Program-made: the position numbers and the translations under genes
From: Bermanella sp040371755
Lineage (GTDB): Bacteria > Pseudomonadota > Gammaproteobacteria > Pseudomonadales > Oceanobacteraceae
Length of the DNA stretch: 64,000 bases
Reading direction: 5' to 3'
NCBI RefSeq assembly: GCF_040371755.1
Contig: NZ_BAABWE010000012.1
Span: 1 to 64,000 of the forward strand
Shown here: positions 35,604 through 44,666 of the stretch, one piece after another
Position numbering within the stretch: the stretch's first letter is position 1
Layout: every line of letters begins with the position of its first letter
The notes under the pieces: generated by a model
What the model was told of the DNA's origin: nothing
The model's input: the letters and a program-made list of their open reading frames with translations, nothing else
Database searches by the model: none

Positions 35604-35645
35604 AAAAAAGCCCGCTTAAATATTTATTTAAGCGGGCTTTTTTGT
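35604..35645. terminator. Bidirectional terminator between gyrB and the large secreted-protein gene
   Basis: A 19-bp inverted repeat: AAAAAAGCCCGCTTAAATA (35604-35622) with its complement at 35625-35643. The GC core AGCCCGCTT is flanked by A- and T-runs on both sides, serving two convergent genes. Confidence 0.92.
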
Positions 35646-35658
35646 TTAGAATAAAACG

Positions 35659-38600
35659 CTAAGCAGCTCTTTTAGAGCGTCTTATACTTATTAAAGGTAA
35701 AATCAAGAGGATCCAAAATAAGCCTAACGAACCACTAGAGCCAAATCCTTCTTCTTCATCCTCTTCTGAATCGGTCTCTGTACTGCGACTACTTCTTGAT
35801 GGATCGTTAGGGAATATGTCTGCATTATCGCCTACGCCATCTTCGTCGGTATCCAGTGTTTCACTGGAGTTAAACGGGAAAGCATCAGAGTTATCGCCTG
35901 TACCGTCTCTGTCAGAATCTAATTGCTCGTCTGCGTTATCAGGGAAGGCATCAGAGTTATCACCTACGCCGTCTCCATCTGTGTCTACTTGTTCACTAGG
36001 ATCATCAGGGAACACATCAGAGTTATCGCCAACACCATCATTGTCGGAGTCTTGTGTTTCAGTCGGATCATCATCAAAAGGGTCTGCATTATCGCCTGTG
36101 CCATCGTTATCCGAATCTTGGTTTTCACTAGGATCATCAGGGAATACATCAGAGTTATCGCCAACACCATCACCGTCACGGTCGGAAGATTCCAGTGGGT
36201 TGCTTGGGAAAGCGTCTACATCGTCAGCTACACCATCGCCATCTGAGTCACCGTAAATCAAATTGATTAATAAGGTTTCTGTGGTGGCTAAATTAGGTAG
36301 GCCGTTGTCAGTAACGGTCAGGGTAACGGCATATAAGGCAGGTTCAATATCCGCAGGGTTAAACTGAACATCTTCCAATAAACTTGTGCCAAGCCCCAGA
36401 GTTGTAAGGTTCCAACTATAGGTGTGCGTGTCTGAGTTATTAACATCTGAAATGCTAGCATTTAAGTTAATAGCGCCACCGATATTGGTAGGGGTGCTGT
36501 TAATCACACCGCCTTGTTCAACTGTAAAGCTGATAGTAGGGGCTTGGTTCACGTCGATAATTTGAAGGGTGTGGTTATCTTGTTCAGGGTTTATTGTCCA
36601 AGTATCCGCATCAAATGCATCAATAAAGGATAATGATAGGGTCTCATCAGACTCTTCCACATTATCATTAATTGCGGTTAATTGAATTAATTGCTCGGTT
36701 TGACCTGACTCAAATGTCACGGTTATTGGTGTGTTTATATTCTCTGCAATGTCTGAATTCACGGCACTTCCTGCTGTCACCTCAACCTGAACATCAAATG
36801 GATAAACAGGTGATTCGCCAGATAATGAAACCTCAATCACGGCTGTTTGTGTTTCACCAATTGTGGTTGTGGTTTGGCTAAATTGAATTTGTGGGTAAAC
36901 CTGAACAGACTGAGTTGTAAACGCAGAGTTACCTGCTAAATCGGTTACGTTCCAAATAACAGAGTGGGCTCCCGGGGTTAAAGTTGCTTCAAATTCATCA
37001 TCATTCACAACTAGTGGGGTGTTATTCACAGAGCCATTAACTGTTAGTGGGCCATGTCCATAATAGTCATCAAATACGTCGGCTACATCTGGCCTTGCAA
37101 GGCTTACTAGGGTTTCTTCGCTGATAGATGAAGCAGTGACAACTGCTAGTGAACCGACGAAACTTGGATTACCTTGGTCGGAATCGTTAGAGGGGTCTAA
37201 ATCATTTTCTGGCTGGTTATCGACGTCAACTTCATCGAGGATACCGTCATTATCTATATCATTTAAAGATGGGTCTGGATTATCCCCAGCTTGGTTATCA
37301 CCTAAGCCGTCTAAATCAAGATCTTCCCATTGTGATATAACAGCAGGAAACGCATCTTTATAATTAACATAGCCATCGGAGTCACTATCCTCGCTGATAG
37401 TTTTATCTATCAAGAAGCGCTTATATTGATTTTTTGCCAATAAAAATAGGTGTAAGTTGTCATCATCGGTGGTCTTTGAAATTAACTGAGTTTCGGATGT
37501 ATCCAAGTTGCCTAAGTCATAGCTTGCTAATGGGTAAAGGCTATAACCGTGATCAAGGTTGTCAGTTTCGTATTCTAAAATCCAACTCATTAAGGTTTGA
37601 TCGCATATAGCTGCAATAGCATTTAAATTATTATTGAGGGTTAATGTGTGTAAACCATTAATCGAGCCATTACAAACGTCATTGGTGGCTAGAATGTCAA
37701 AGTCTTTGGGTTCAATAAAGTAAAGGGTGCCTGTGCTATCTGCGGTGAAAGCGTAGTCGTAATCCCGGTCATGCAGCGAAATGGTCGTGAAGTGATCAAA
37801 CGCTAAATTACTTAGGTTATAAACAAGTGAATCAAGAAAACCGGCATTTAAATCAACTGAAGCTAATTGAGTATGAAGGCCGAGAATCTCAGGTTCATCA
37901 GTGCCTTTAATATTCGCGGCGATCATGTAATTAAAGTTGATATCACCGGATCCTGGTGCAAACCAGAAATCACGTTCAGCGGCTGAATCAAGTTGGGAGT
38001 GAAAGCCAATACCATTACCATTCACATCTGGGCCGGTAGCCATAATATCGGCTGACCCTGAATTATTGATGTTTCCAGCAAACAACGACGATACTTCGGT
38101 AATGAAAGGCGTATCTAAACGGGCGTAATCTGTGCCATCTAGATTTGACGACAACACAACACCTAAAGAGACGGTGTAGTTAGCACTACCACCAAAATGT
38201 AATTCATCAATACCGTCATCTGAGAAGTCATAAGCACTAATGGAGGAAATTTCGTTTATTTCATCATCAGCAAAATCTGGGATTAAACTGGATTCAAGTT
38301 GAAGATTAATTGAGTCGAAATATTTAATTAAAAATAAATGATCAAATTCGTCTTGCTCTAATTGCGCGATTTTATAATCGTTAATGGTATTCGAACTTGC
38401 GGTTTTAACCAGTGTTTCTGCACTGCGTTGAGCGGTAGCGGTTAGGCCGGACCATGTAGTGGCTAACGTACTTGGATCAGCGGTATGTAAGATAGCCTGT
38501 TGAGGGTCTGTTTCTGCATTATTGGAGAAAAATACTTGATAAGCTGAAGCCGTACCAGCTGCAAGGCTGGTTGGTAAATAATGAGCGTTCGTTAAGGCGT

Positions 38601-39627
38601 AATCGACATTAAGTGAGGCTACTCTTCTATGGGTGTCGGCCACGGTATTCCATTGAACTTGGTTTAAATAACGTTGAACTGGGATCGCATTGGTATCCTG
38701 ATAATCAAAAAATATTTCATCAATGCCATCAGAATCAATATCAAAGGTATTAAACATTAAATTGGCGTTGGTTAACGCCGAGATATACAACCAAGAGCCA
38801 ACCGTTAATGGTGAAAACACCTGAATTTGACCAACTAACTGAGACAAAATTTCATCGGCATCGTCATCATCAATATTGGCTAACTTAAAGTTGTCGCCTA
38901 ATTCAGATGATACTAAGAACTTTTGAACCCAGTTAACGCCATCAAAGTTAAAATATAAACCATCCTGGGTGACTAATTCTTGATCATAGGTGTTTGGATC
39001 ACTGGCCAATGTTTCATAGTCAATATTACCGCTTTGGCAATAACCGCCTACATTCTCCGAGGCGATAAGGGCGTTACCTTCTAAAATGTGTATGTAAGCA
39101 ACCGTACAAATGGCAATGTAGTCGTTAGTATCTGTTCCCTGTAAAGGAACAATGGCTTTAATATTATGGATTAAATCAATATCGACATTATTTGGTAAGT
39201 CGGTTAAAGACACACTGGTTTCAGTAATGATGTGATCACTGGCACTGGCGTCATCTGTAAATTCAATGGTGGTTATAATGCCTTGTTCATGGCCTAAGAT
39301 AATTTTGCTGAAGTCAACTTGATAAGCAGAGGTATATTGTTGGCTACTGGACTGTAAGTTACCACGTTCAACCACTTCGTAGTCGCTACCTGTCCAATTA
39401 AGCAATAACCAATGATCGTTTAGTTCATCTATGTTACTGGACGCTGTGGCAAAAATTTCCGCGGTGTCGTCATCATCTGCTTGTACCGCAAAGATAGCGG
39501 CTTCACCAATACGCCCTGCGAGCGTTGTTGAAACAGCCTCTTCTGATTGAATAATATTATTTTCAACAGCTGCAAACGCGGGTGAGCTGATTAGCAGACT
39601 GCTAATCAGCGCTTTCCTTAGATCCAT
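35659..39627 (-). CDS. Large secreted calcium-binding protein with TSP3 repeats and GlyGly-CTERM anchor
   Basis: About 1322 residues. ATG 39627, with AAGGA 7 bp before it, gives a signal peptide (MDLRKALISSLLISSPAFAA); the frame extends to 39684 but without one. The long N-terminal region has FG-GAP/integrin-like Asp-rich motifs (NIDDDDADEI, FDIDSDGIDEIFF, DFSDDGIDELHFGG). Then come a HYR-like segment (ARPDVADVFDDYYG), a Calx-beta-like domain and a PKD-like domain (LNASISDVNNSDTHTYSW). Seven 22-residue thrombospondin type 3 repeats (DGDGVGDNSDVFPDDPSE type) follow. The end, GSSGSLGLFWILLILPLIS then RRSKRAA, is a GlyGly-CTERM signal processed by rhombosortase and usually linked to type II secretion. 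Role likely surface adhesion or exoprotein scaffold. Confidence 0.85.
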   Translation of the reverse strand: MDLRKALISSLLISSPAFAAVENNIIQSEEAVSTTLAGRIGEAAIFAVQADDDDTAEIFATASSNIDELNDHWLLLNWTGSDYEVVERGNLQSSSQQYTSAYQVDFSKIILGHEQGIITTIEFTDDASASDHIITETSVSLTDLPNNVDIDLIHNIKAIVPLQGTDTNDYIAICTVAYIHILEGNALIASENVGGYCQSGNIDYETLASDPNTYDQELVTQDGLYFNFDGVNWVQKFLVSSELGDNFKLANIDDDDADEILSQLVGQIQVFSPLTVGSWLYISALTNANLMFNTFDIDSDGIDEIFFDYQDTNAIPVQRYLNQVQWNTVADTHRRVASLNVDYALTNAHYLPTSLAAGTASAYQVFFSNNAETDPQQAILHTADPSTLATTWSGLTATAQRSAETLVKTASSNTINDYKIAQLEQDEFDHLFLIKYFDSINLQLESSLIPDFADDEINEISSISAYDFSDDGIDELHFGGSANYTVSLGVVLSSNLDGTDYARLDTPFITEVSSLFAGNINNSGSADIMATGPDVNGNGIGFHSQLDSAAERDFWFAPGSGDINFNYMIAANIKGTDEPEILGLHTQLASVDLNAGFLDSLVYNLSNLAFDHFTTISLHDRDYDYAFTADSTGTLYFIEPKDFDILATNDVCNGSINGLHTLTLNNNLNAIAAICDQTLMSWILEYETDNLDHGYSLYPLASYDLGNLDTSETQLISKTTDDDNLHLFLLAKNQYKRFLIDKTISEDSDSDGYVNYKDAFPAVISQWEDLDLDGLGDNQAGDNPDPSLNDIDNDGILDEVDVDNQPENDLDPSNDSDQGNPSFVGSLAVVTASSISEETLVSLARPDVADVFDDYYGHGPLTVNGSVNNTPLVVNDDEFEATLTPGAHSVIWNVTDLAGNSAFTTQSVQVYPQIQFSQTTTTIGETQTAVIEVSLSGESPVYPFDVQVEVTAGSAVNSDIAENINTPITVTFESGQTEQLIQLTAINDNVEESDETLSLSFIDAFDADTWTINPEQDNHTLQIIDVNQAPTISFTVEQGGVINSTPTNIGGAINLNASISDVNNSDTHTYSWNLTTLGLGTSLLEDVQFNPADIEPALYAVTLTVTDNGLPNLATTETLLINLIYGDSDGDGVADDVDAFPSNPLESSDRDGDGVGDNSDVFPDDPSENQDSDNDGTGDNADPFDDDPTETQDSDNDGVGDNSDVFPDDPSEQVDTDGDGVGDNSDAFPDNADEQLDSDRDGTGDNSDAFPFNSSETLDTDEDGVGDNADIFPNDPSRSSRSTETDSEEDEEEGFGSSGSLGLFWILLILPLISIRRSKRAA
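35797..36256 (-). repeat. Seven tandem 66-bp repeats encoding TSP3 units
   Basis: Seven consecutive 66-bp units in the secreted-protein gene, each encoding a 22-residue calcium-binding unit of the form D.D.DG.GDN.D.FP..P.E. Units differ by scattered substitutions, so they are an old but still similar array, open to copy-number change by recombination. Confidence 0.9.
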
Positions 39628-39839
39628 GACTAAGTCCTTGTAATTTTTACCATGGATTGTATCGGCTGGGGCATTATTGCTCAACGAATTAATATCAAGA
39701 TACTAGTCGCTATATGAATCTATTTGGCTTTAATTTATACAATATACTTGTATGAAGCGATGATTTGATAGTAAGGGTGATTGTAACGTTAGCGTAACGG
39801 AGTTAGTTTTCTGTGAAATACCAATGATATTAAAAGGGT

Positions 39840-40169
39840 GTGTTATGTCAGGGAGGCACGAGATATTTTTATTTAAATGAGGCTAATGGTGAAATCATTT
39901 TACAAAAACATAATGCAGAAAAAGCTATTGAATTAGTTAGAGTGAACAGCCAGTTTGATGGCGACTATATGGATAAAACCTCTAAAGACGAACACTATAA
40001 TTTTGTATTGTGTGCTGATAATCACGAAGTGATTGGTACCAGCCAGATGTACCATTCAAAACAAGACATCAATAAAGAAAAGAAGTCGGTGAAGGCTAAT
40101 GGATTAATATCAAGCTTGTATGATTTAGCGAAATTTTATATACAAATAAAAAGTTTGCTTAAGCTCTGA
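39840..40169 (+). CDS. YegP-like DUF1508 protein, probably decayed
   Basis: The reading frame starts at a GTG and contains two DUF1508 halves: YFYLNEANGEIIL, then NFVLCADNHEVIGTSQMYHS. The first half lacks the usual TSExY.SK stretch, and the N-terminus MSGxxEI of the family appears in another frame (ATG 39845, MSGRHEIF), with a good ribosome-binding site (AAAAGGG) before it. This suggests a small indel near 39865 and a short deletion, meaning a degrading gene. The end VKANGLISSLYDLAKFY has also lost the family motif. Function of YegP proteins is poorly known. Confidence 0.5.
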   Translation: MLCQGGTRYFYLNEANGEIILQKHNAEKAIELVRVNSQFDGDYMDKTSKDEHYNFVLCADNHEVIGTSQMYHSKQDINKEKKSVKANGLISSLYDLAKFYIQIKSLLKL

Positions 40170-40183
40170 TCTAAGTGGGTTTA

Positions 40184-40732
40184 TCAATAAAGAGATTTAA
40201 AATTAGATAAGACAAAAGAATCTAAATTCTTAAACACCAACCCTTCTTTTAATTCAGGGTGCTTTTCAATGGTCCGTTTCCCTTTGCCAGTACGCACCAA
40301 TACAGGTTTCATACCTGCAGCTATGCCGGCTTCTAAGTCCCGATAACTATCACCTACCATGTAGCAGTCTTTAGCGCTGACATTTAATGCGCTTTCGATT
40401 TGATGGATTAAACCCGGTAAAGGTTTGCGGCAATCACAGTGGTCGTCTGGGCCGTGGGGGCAGTAGGCGATGTGGGCAAACTTGCCACCGTGTTCCGCAG
40501 CCAGTTTGATCATTTTCTCATGCATGGCATTAAGGGTATCAACACTGAAATAGCCGCGGGCAATGCCAGATTGATTAGTGGCCACGGCAATGGTGTAACC
40601 CGCTTGTGTGAGCTTGCCAATGGCTTCCATGGAGCCGGGCAGAGGTTGCCATTCGTCCACGGTTTTAATGTAGTCGTCGCTGTCGTAGTTGATGACGCCA
40701 TCGCGATCGAGAATGATGAGTTTTTCTGCCAT
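40184..40732 (-). CDS. gmhB: D-glycero-beta-D-manno-heptose 1,7-bisphosphate 7-phosphatase
   Basis: HAD-superfamily phosphatase in ADP-heptose synthesis for LPS inner core. The nucleophile motif is ILDRDGVINYDSDDYI. Motif II is VATNQSGIARGYF, the zinc loop is CPHGPDDHCDCRKP, and motif IV is MVGDSYRDLEAG. The frame opens at 40765. ATG 40732 (MAEKLIILDRDG) matches family N-termini, with GGAAC in front. It follows glyS behind a terminator. Confidence 0.93.
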   Translation of the reverse strand: MAEKLIILDRDGVINYDSDDYIKTVDEWQPLPGSMEAIGKLTQAGYTIAVATNQSGIARGYFSVDTLNAMHEKMIKLAAEHGGKFAHIAYCPHGPDDHCDCRKPLPGLIHQIESALNVSAKDCYMVGDSYRDLEAGIAAGMKPVLVRTGKGKRTIEKHPELKEGLVFKNLDSFVLSNFKSLY

Positions 40733-40768
40733 GGCATGTTCCAAAGTTAAAATTGTTTTAGGCAAAAA

Positions 40769-40792
40769 AAAGGAGAAGCAAGCTTCTCCTTT
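40769..40792 (-). terminator. Terminator of the glyQ-glyS operon
   Basis: AAAGGAGAAGC (40769-40779) pairs with GCTTCTCCTTT (40782-40792). On the minus strand the stem is followed by a U-run (A's 40764-40771). It lies 15 bp past the glyS stop and just before gmhB, so part of the transcripts may read through. Confidence 0.85.
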
Positions 40793-40807
40793 CTAACTGT
40801 TCCGTTA

Positions 40808-42877
40808 TTAAAGTGTTGAAATATCCGCGACCTTTAAGAACACATTACGCAATTGATTCAGCAGCGCTAAACGGTTTTGTTTTACTGCTTCGTCGTCGGC
40901 CATGACCATGACGTTATCGAAGAAATTATCGATGCAGCCACGTAAAGTGGTTAGGCTGGTGAGGTATTCAGCGTACTGGCCTTGTTCAAACAATGGCGTT
41001 GCTTCTTTGGCTTTTTCACTTAAAGCATTGGCCAATTCTTTTTCGGCGTCTTCTTGTAACAACGCTTCGTTTATTTGCGGTGCATCAATGAAGGCATCGT
41101 TTTTCGCAAGAATATTCGATACACGTTTGTTGGCCGCGGCTAAGGCTTCGGCGCTGTCCAGTTTAGAGAATTCATAAACCGCTTGTACGCGCTTATTTAC
41201 ATCCAATGGTTGAGTAATCCCTTTGGCACGTACTGCTTGGAAGACAACCGTTGGAATGTTTTGGTCTTGATACATGGCACTAAAGCGATCCAGCATGTAT
41301 TCAACCAGTTTCGATTTGCTCTCGGTTTTTAATTCCGTGGGCCAGTTATTATCAATGGCCCAATCGATTAAGTCGGATAAATCGATGTTAATTTGTTTTT
41401 CGACCAATAAGCGCAGCACACCTAAAGAGGCACGACGCAAAGCGAATGGGTCTTTACCACCCGTTGGGATTTGGCCAATGCCAAATAAACCCACAAGGCT
41501 GTCTAAGCGATCGGCCAAGGCAAGGGCGGTACCAGTAACGGTTGTGGGTAAATCATCACCTGAAAACGCTGGCATGTATTGCTCGTTCATGGCGGCGCAC
41601 ACTTCAGCGTGCTCGCCGTCGTGTTGTGCATAGTATGAACCCGCTAGACCTTGTAGGTCGGTGAATTCGTATACCATGTCAGAGAGTAAATCGGTTTTGG
41701 CGAGCTTGGCAGCACGTTCGGCCAGTGTTACATCGCCACCCATAGCACTGGCAATTTGTGCGGCCAGTTTCATTAGGCGCTCAGATTTATCTTTAAGTGT
41801 GCCCAGTTTTTGTACCCATAAAACCGTGTCGAGTTTTTCAAAACGGCTTTCTAGGGTTTTCTTGCGGTCGGTATCCCAGAAGAATTTCGCATCACTTAAG
41901 CGCGGACGAATAACTTTTTCGTTACCTTCGATTACTTGCTGTGGATCTTTCGATTCAATATTACAAACGGTGATGAAGTTCGGCATTAATTTGCCTGCTT
42001 TATCTACCACATGGAAATATTTTTGGTGCTCTTTCATGGAGCTAACCAAGGCTTCGGCAGGGACTTGTAAAAATTCCGTATCGAATTTACCCGCAAGGGC
42101 GGTAGGCCATTCATTAAGAGAAGCCACTTCGTCTAGCAGGTCTTCATCAATCACCGCGGTGCCGCCCAGTTTTGTGCCTTCGGCTTCAACTTGGGTGCGA
42201 ATCATGGCTTTACGCTCTTCGTAATCGGCTAGAACCTTGCCTTGCTCTTTTAAGATGCTTTCGTAAGCGGCTGGGCTGGTGATAGCGATTTCACGATTGG
42301 CGTGAAAACGGTGGCCCTTGGTAAAGTAATTAGACTTCACACCCAGAATATCCGCTTCGATAACCTTGTTATCCAGCAGCATAATAATCCAATGCACAGG
42401 GCGCACAAATTCAATGCGGCTTGAACCCCAACGCATGCGCTTTGGAATAGGTAATTTATTCAGTGAGCTTTGAATGGCCACGGGTAATTCGTCGGTGGCA
42501 GTGGCACCGGCGATGTCTTGTGCAAAATACAGGCGTTCGCCTTTTTCATCTGTGATGCGACCGACTTCATCAAACTCAATGCCGTTAGAACGGGCAAATC
42601 CTTCAGCGGCTTTTGTCGGTTTGCCATCGCTTCCAATGGCGACATTCACATAAGGGCCAAATTTTTCAACTTTGCTGTCTTTGCCTTGGGCTTGTAAGCC
42701 TTCAATGCGTAACGCTAAGCGGCGTGGCGCAGCAAATAGTTTACTTGAAGCAAAGCCAATTTCTTTGGCGTTTAGGTGTGCTTCAATACCTTGTTGAAAG
42801 GCGGCGGCTAAACTTTTTAATGCTTTTGGTGGCAGCTCTTCGGTGCCAATTTCAACTAGAAAATCATGTGTGCTCAT
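40808..42877 (-). CDS. glyS: Glycine--tRNA ligase beta subunit
   Basis: Beta chain of the heterotetrameric bacterial GlyRS, 689 residues from ATG 42877 (STHDFLVEIGTEELPPKAL), with GGGAGC before it. The frame continues upstream to 42958 within glyQ, but those 27 residues are unlike GlyS. Family motifs are RMRWGSSRIEFVRPVHWI and GIGQIPTGGKDPFALRRA. A C-terminal DALR-like anticodon-binding domain follows. It begins 1 bp after the glyQ stop, indicating translational coupling. Confidence 0.97.
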   Translation of the reverse strand: MSTHDFLVEIGTEELPPKALKSLAAAFQQGIEAHLNAKEIGFASSKLFAAPRRLALRIEGLQAQGKDSKVEKFGPYVNVAIGSDGKPTKAAEGFARSNGIEFDEVGRITDEKGERLYFAQDIAGATATDELPVAIQSSLNKLPIPKRMRWGSSRIEFVRPVHWIIMLLDNKVIEADILGVKSNYFTKGHRFHANREIAITSPAAYESILKEQGKVLADYEERKAMIRTQVEAEGTKLGGTAVIDEDLLDEVASLNEWPTALAGKFDTEFLQVPAEALVSSMKEHQKYFHVVDKAGKLMPNFITVCNIESKDPQQVIEGNEKVIRPRLSDAKFFWDTDRKKTLESRFEKLDTVLWVQKLGTLKDKSERLMKLAAQIASAMGGDVTLAERAAKLAKTDLLSDMVYEFTDLQGLAGSYYAQHDGEHAEVCAAMNEQYMPAFSGDDLPTTVTGTALALADRLDSLVGLFGIGQIPTGGKDPFALRRASLGVLRLLVEKQINIDLSDLIDWAIDNNWPTELKTESKSKLVEYMLDRFSAMYQDQNIPTVVFQAVRAKGITQPLDVNKRVQAVYEFSKLDSAEALAAANKRVSNILAKNDAFIDAPQINEALLQEDAEKELANALSEKAKEATPLFEQGQYAEYLTSLTTLRGCIDNFFDNVMVMADDEAVKQNRLALLNQLRNVFLKVADISTL

Positions 42878-42878
42878 A

Positions 42879-43889
42879 TTATTTGGCTCCCTTTTTGGCG
42901 GCTTTTGCAGCTTTTTTAGCGGCGGCATCGGCAGCGGCTTTTTCTTCTGCTGCGACATTGGCTAACACTTCATCACGAAGGGCAGCAGGGGCCAGAGGAA
43001 ACTCGAGTTTACGGCGAGACTGAAAATACGCCTCAGCCACAGAGCGCGCCAAGGTACGCACACGCAAGATATAACCCTGACGTTCGGTAACCGAAATAGC
43101 ATGACGAGCATCTAACATGTTGAATGCATGGGAGGCTTTTAATACTTGCTCGTAAGCCGGCAAGGCAAGGCCCGCTTCAATTAAACGGGCGCAGTCTTTT
43201 TCGTGTTGGTTGAACGCTTGGAATAAAAAGTCCACATCGGCGTGTTCGAAGTTGTAAGCGGATTGCTCTACTTCGTTTTGATGGAACACATCACCGTAAG
43301 TGACTTTAGAGCCGTCTGGGCCGTAACACCAAACCAAATCAAAAATGCTGTCGACGTCTTGCAGATACATGGCGATACGCTCAAGGCCGTAAGTAATTTC
43401 GCCAGTAACGGGATAGCATTCAAGGCCACCCACTTGTTGAAAGTAAGTAAATTGAGTGACCTCCATGCCGTTTAACCAAACTTCCCAACCAAGACCCCAA
43501 GCACCTAGGGTTGGGCTTTCCCAGTTGTCTTCAACAAAGCGTACGTCATGGATGTCGGTGTCGATTCCGATCATTTTAAGGCTTTGAAGGTATTTGTCTT
43601 GAATGTCCAATGGTGAAGGTTTCATCACCACTTGGAACTGGTAATAATGCTGTAAGCGGTTTGGGTTTTCACCATAGCGGCCGTCAGTTGGGCGACGACA
43701 TGGCTGCACGTAGGCTGCGTTCCACGTCTCTGGGCCTACGGCACGTAAGAAAGTGGAGGTATGAAAGGTGCCTGCACCCACTTCTAAATCGATCGGTTGG
43801 TTAATCACACAGCCTTGCTGTGACCAAAAGTTTTGCAGGGTTGCAATGAGCCCCTGAAAGGTTTTTACGTCGTAATTATTGTCGGACAC
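42879..43889 (-). CDS. glyQ: Glycine--tRNA ligase alpha subunit
   Basis: Catalytic class II aminoacyl-tRNA synthetase chain, 336 residues; E. coli GlyQ has 303. Motifs are TFQGLIATLQNFWSQQGC, VGPETWNAAYVQPCRRPTDG, and NPNRLQHYYQFQVV. The extra length is a Lys/Ala-rich C-terminal tail (VAAEEKAAADAAAKKAAKAA) predicted to be a basic helix, which is unusual for the family. It is the first gene of the glyQ-glyS unit. Confidence 0.97.
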   Translation of the reverse strand: MSDNNYDVKTFQGLIATLQNFWSQQGCVINQPIDLEVGAGTFHTSTFLRAVGPETWNAAYVQPCRRPTDGRYGENPNRLQHYYQFQVVMKPSPLDIQDKYLQSLKMIGIDTDIHDVRFVEDNWESPTLGAWGLGWEVWLNGMEVTQFTYFQQVGGLECYPVTGEITYGLERIAMYLQDVDSIFDLVWCYGPDGSKVTYGDVFHQNEVEQSAYNFEHADVDFLFQAFNQHEKDCARLIEAGLALPAYEQVLKASHAFNMLDARHAISVTERQGYILRVRTLARSVAEAYFQSRRKLEFPLAPAALRDEVLANVAAEEKAAADAAAKKAAKAAKKGAK

Positions 43890-44005
43890 TGTGGCCTACC
43901 GAGTCTGGATACAGAAAAAGGACAAGATTATACGGGCCTAGGCCCCTCGTTACTAGGGATGGGCCTTAGTTTAGCCGGGATATTATGGGTTTATTTGTAC
44001 ATGGA

Positions 44006-44659
44006 TTAAGGGAAAATGAGACTAATTTGCGCGCCACAATTTAGGTTATTTCTGATCTCAACTTTGCCCGTAAGGTTATTTCTTTTGTGGGCCTTGAGAG
44101 CTTGGTCTATTAAATATAAGCCAAGGCCATTTTGAACCCCGCTGGGTGAAAACGTATTTTTGTCGTTGAGGAGGTCGTTGTCAAAGCCAGGGCCGTTATC
44201 CGTAATATCAAGTTGCCAGCGGCCTTTTTCGTGTTCGATGACGGTAAAAGCGATGGTATTAGCACCGGCTTGATAAGCGTTTAAACAAGCATTGTGGGCC
44301 GCAATGGTGAGTAATTGCTCGTCATAGAACTGATTAAAGTCCTCGTCAAAATCTAACGAAATGACCATGCCGTGAAGTTCATGGAATTCATGGGCGATTG
44401 GACTTAGGGTATCCATAAGCCAGCCTTCATCAATATTTGGCTGAAACGATTGATTTTGAAGTTTAAGTACCGAAAGCAACTCAACCAAACGAAGACTTAG
44501 GGCGTTGCTGTGATTTTGTAGGTTGTTTAGCAGAGTTTGTTGTTCTGGGTTGAGCTCCAGCGCCTCTTCTAGTTCAGATTGAGCACCAAATAAGGATTGC
44601 ATCTGGTTTTTTAGATCATGCAATTGGGCGCTTAATAGAGTGTTAATATCAAATGCCAT
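44006..44659 (-). CDS. Soluble histidine kinase-like ATPase
   Basis: A 217-residue cytoplasmic protein without membrane segments or an input domain. A helical region with a candidate phospho-accepting histidine (His14 in LHDLKNQMQSLFG) is followed by a GHKL ATPase: N-box AAHNACLNAYQAG, G1 ITDNGPGFDND, G2 GVQNGLGLYLIDQAL. It starts 7 bp after the response regulator gene and is surely its partner. Signal input must come from a separate protein or from the TPR region of the partner. Confidence 0.82.
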   Translation of the reverse strand: MAFDINTLLSAQLHDLKNQMQSLFGAQSELEEALELNPEQQTLLNNLQNHSNALSLRLVELLSVLKLQNQSFQPNIDEGWLMDTLSPIAHEFHELHGMVISLDFDEDFNQFYDEQLLTIAAHNACLNAYQAGANTIAFTVIEHEKGRWQLDITDNGPGFDNDLLNDKNTFSPSGVQNGLGLYLIDQALKAHKRNNLTGKVEIRNNLNCGAQISLIFP

Positions 44660-44666
44660 AATATCC

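Noticed and set aside
35797..36256. Regularly spaced 66-bp repeats that could look like a CRISPR array
   Set aside because: The repeats are contiguous, in frame and encode TSP3 units, with no unique spacers.
43719..43730. Half parS (GTTCCACGTCTC) in glyQ
   Set aside because: Only one half-site matches; ParB needs the full palindrome.
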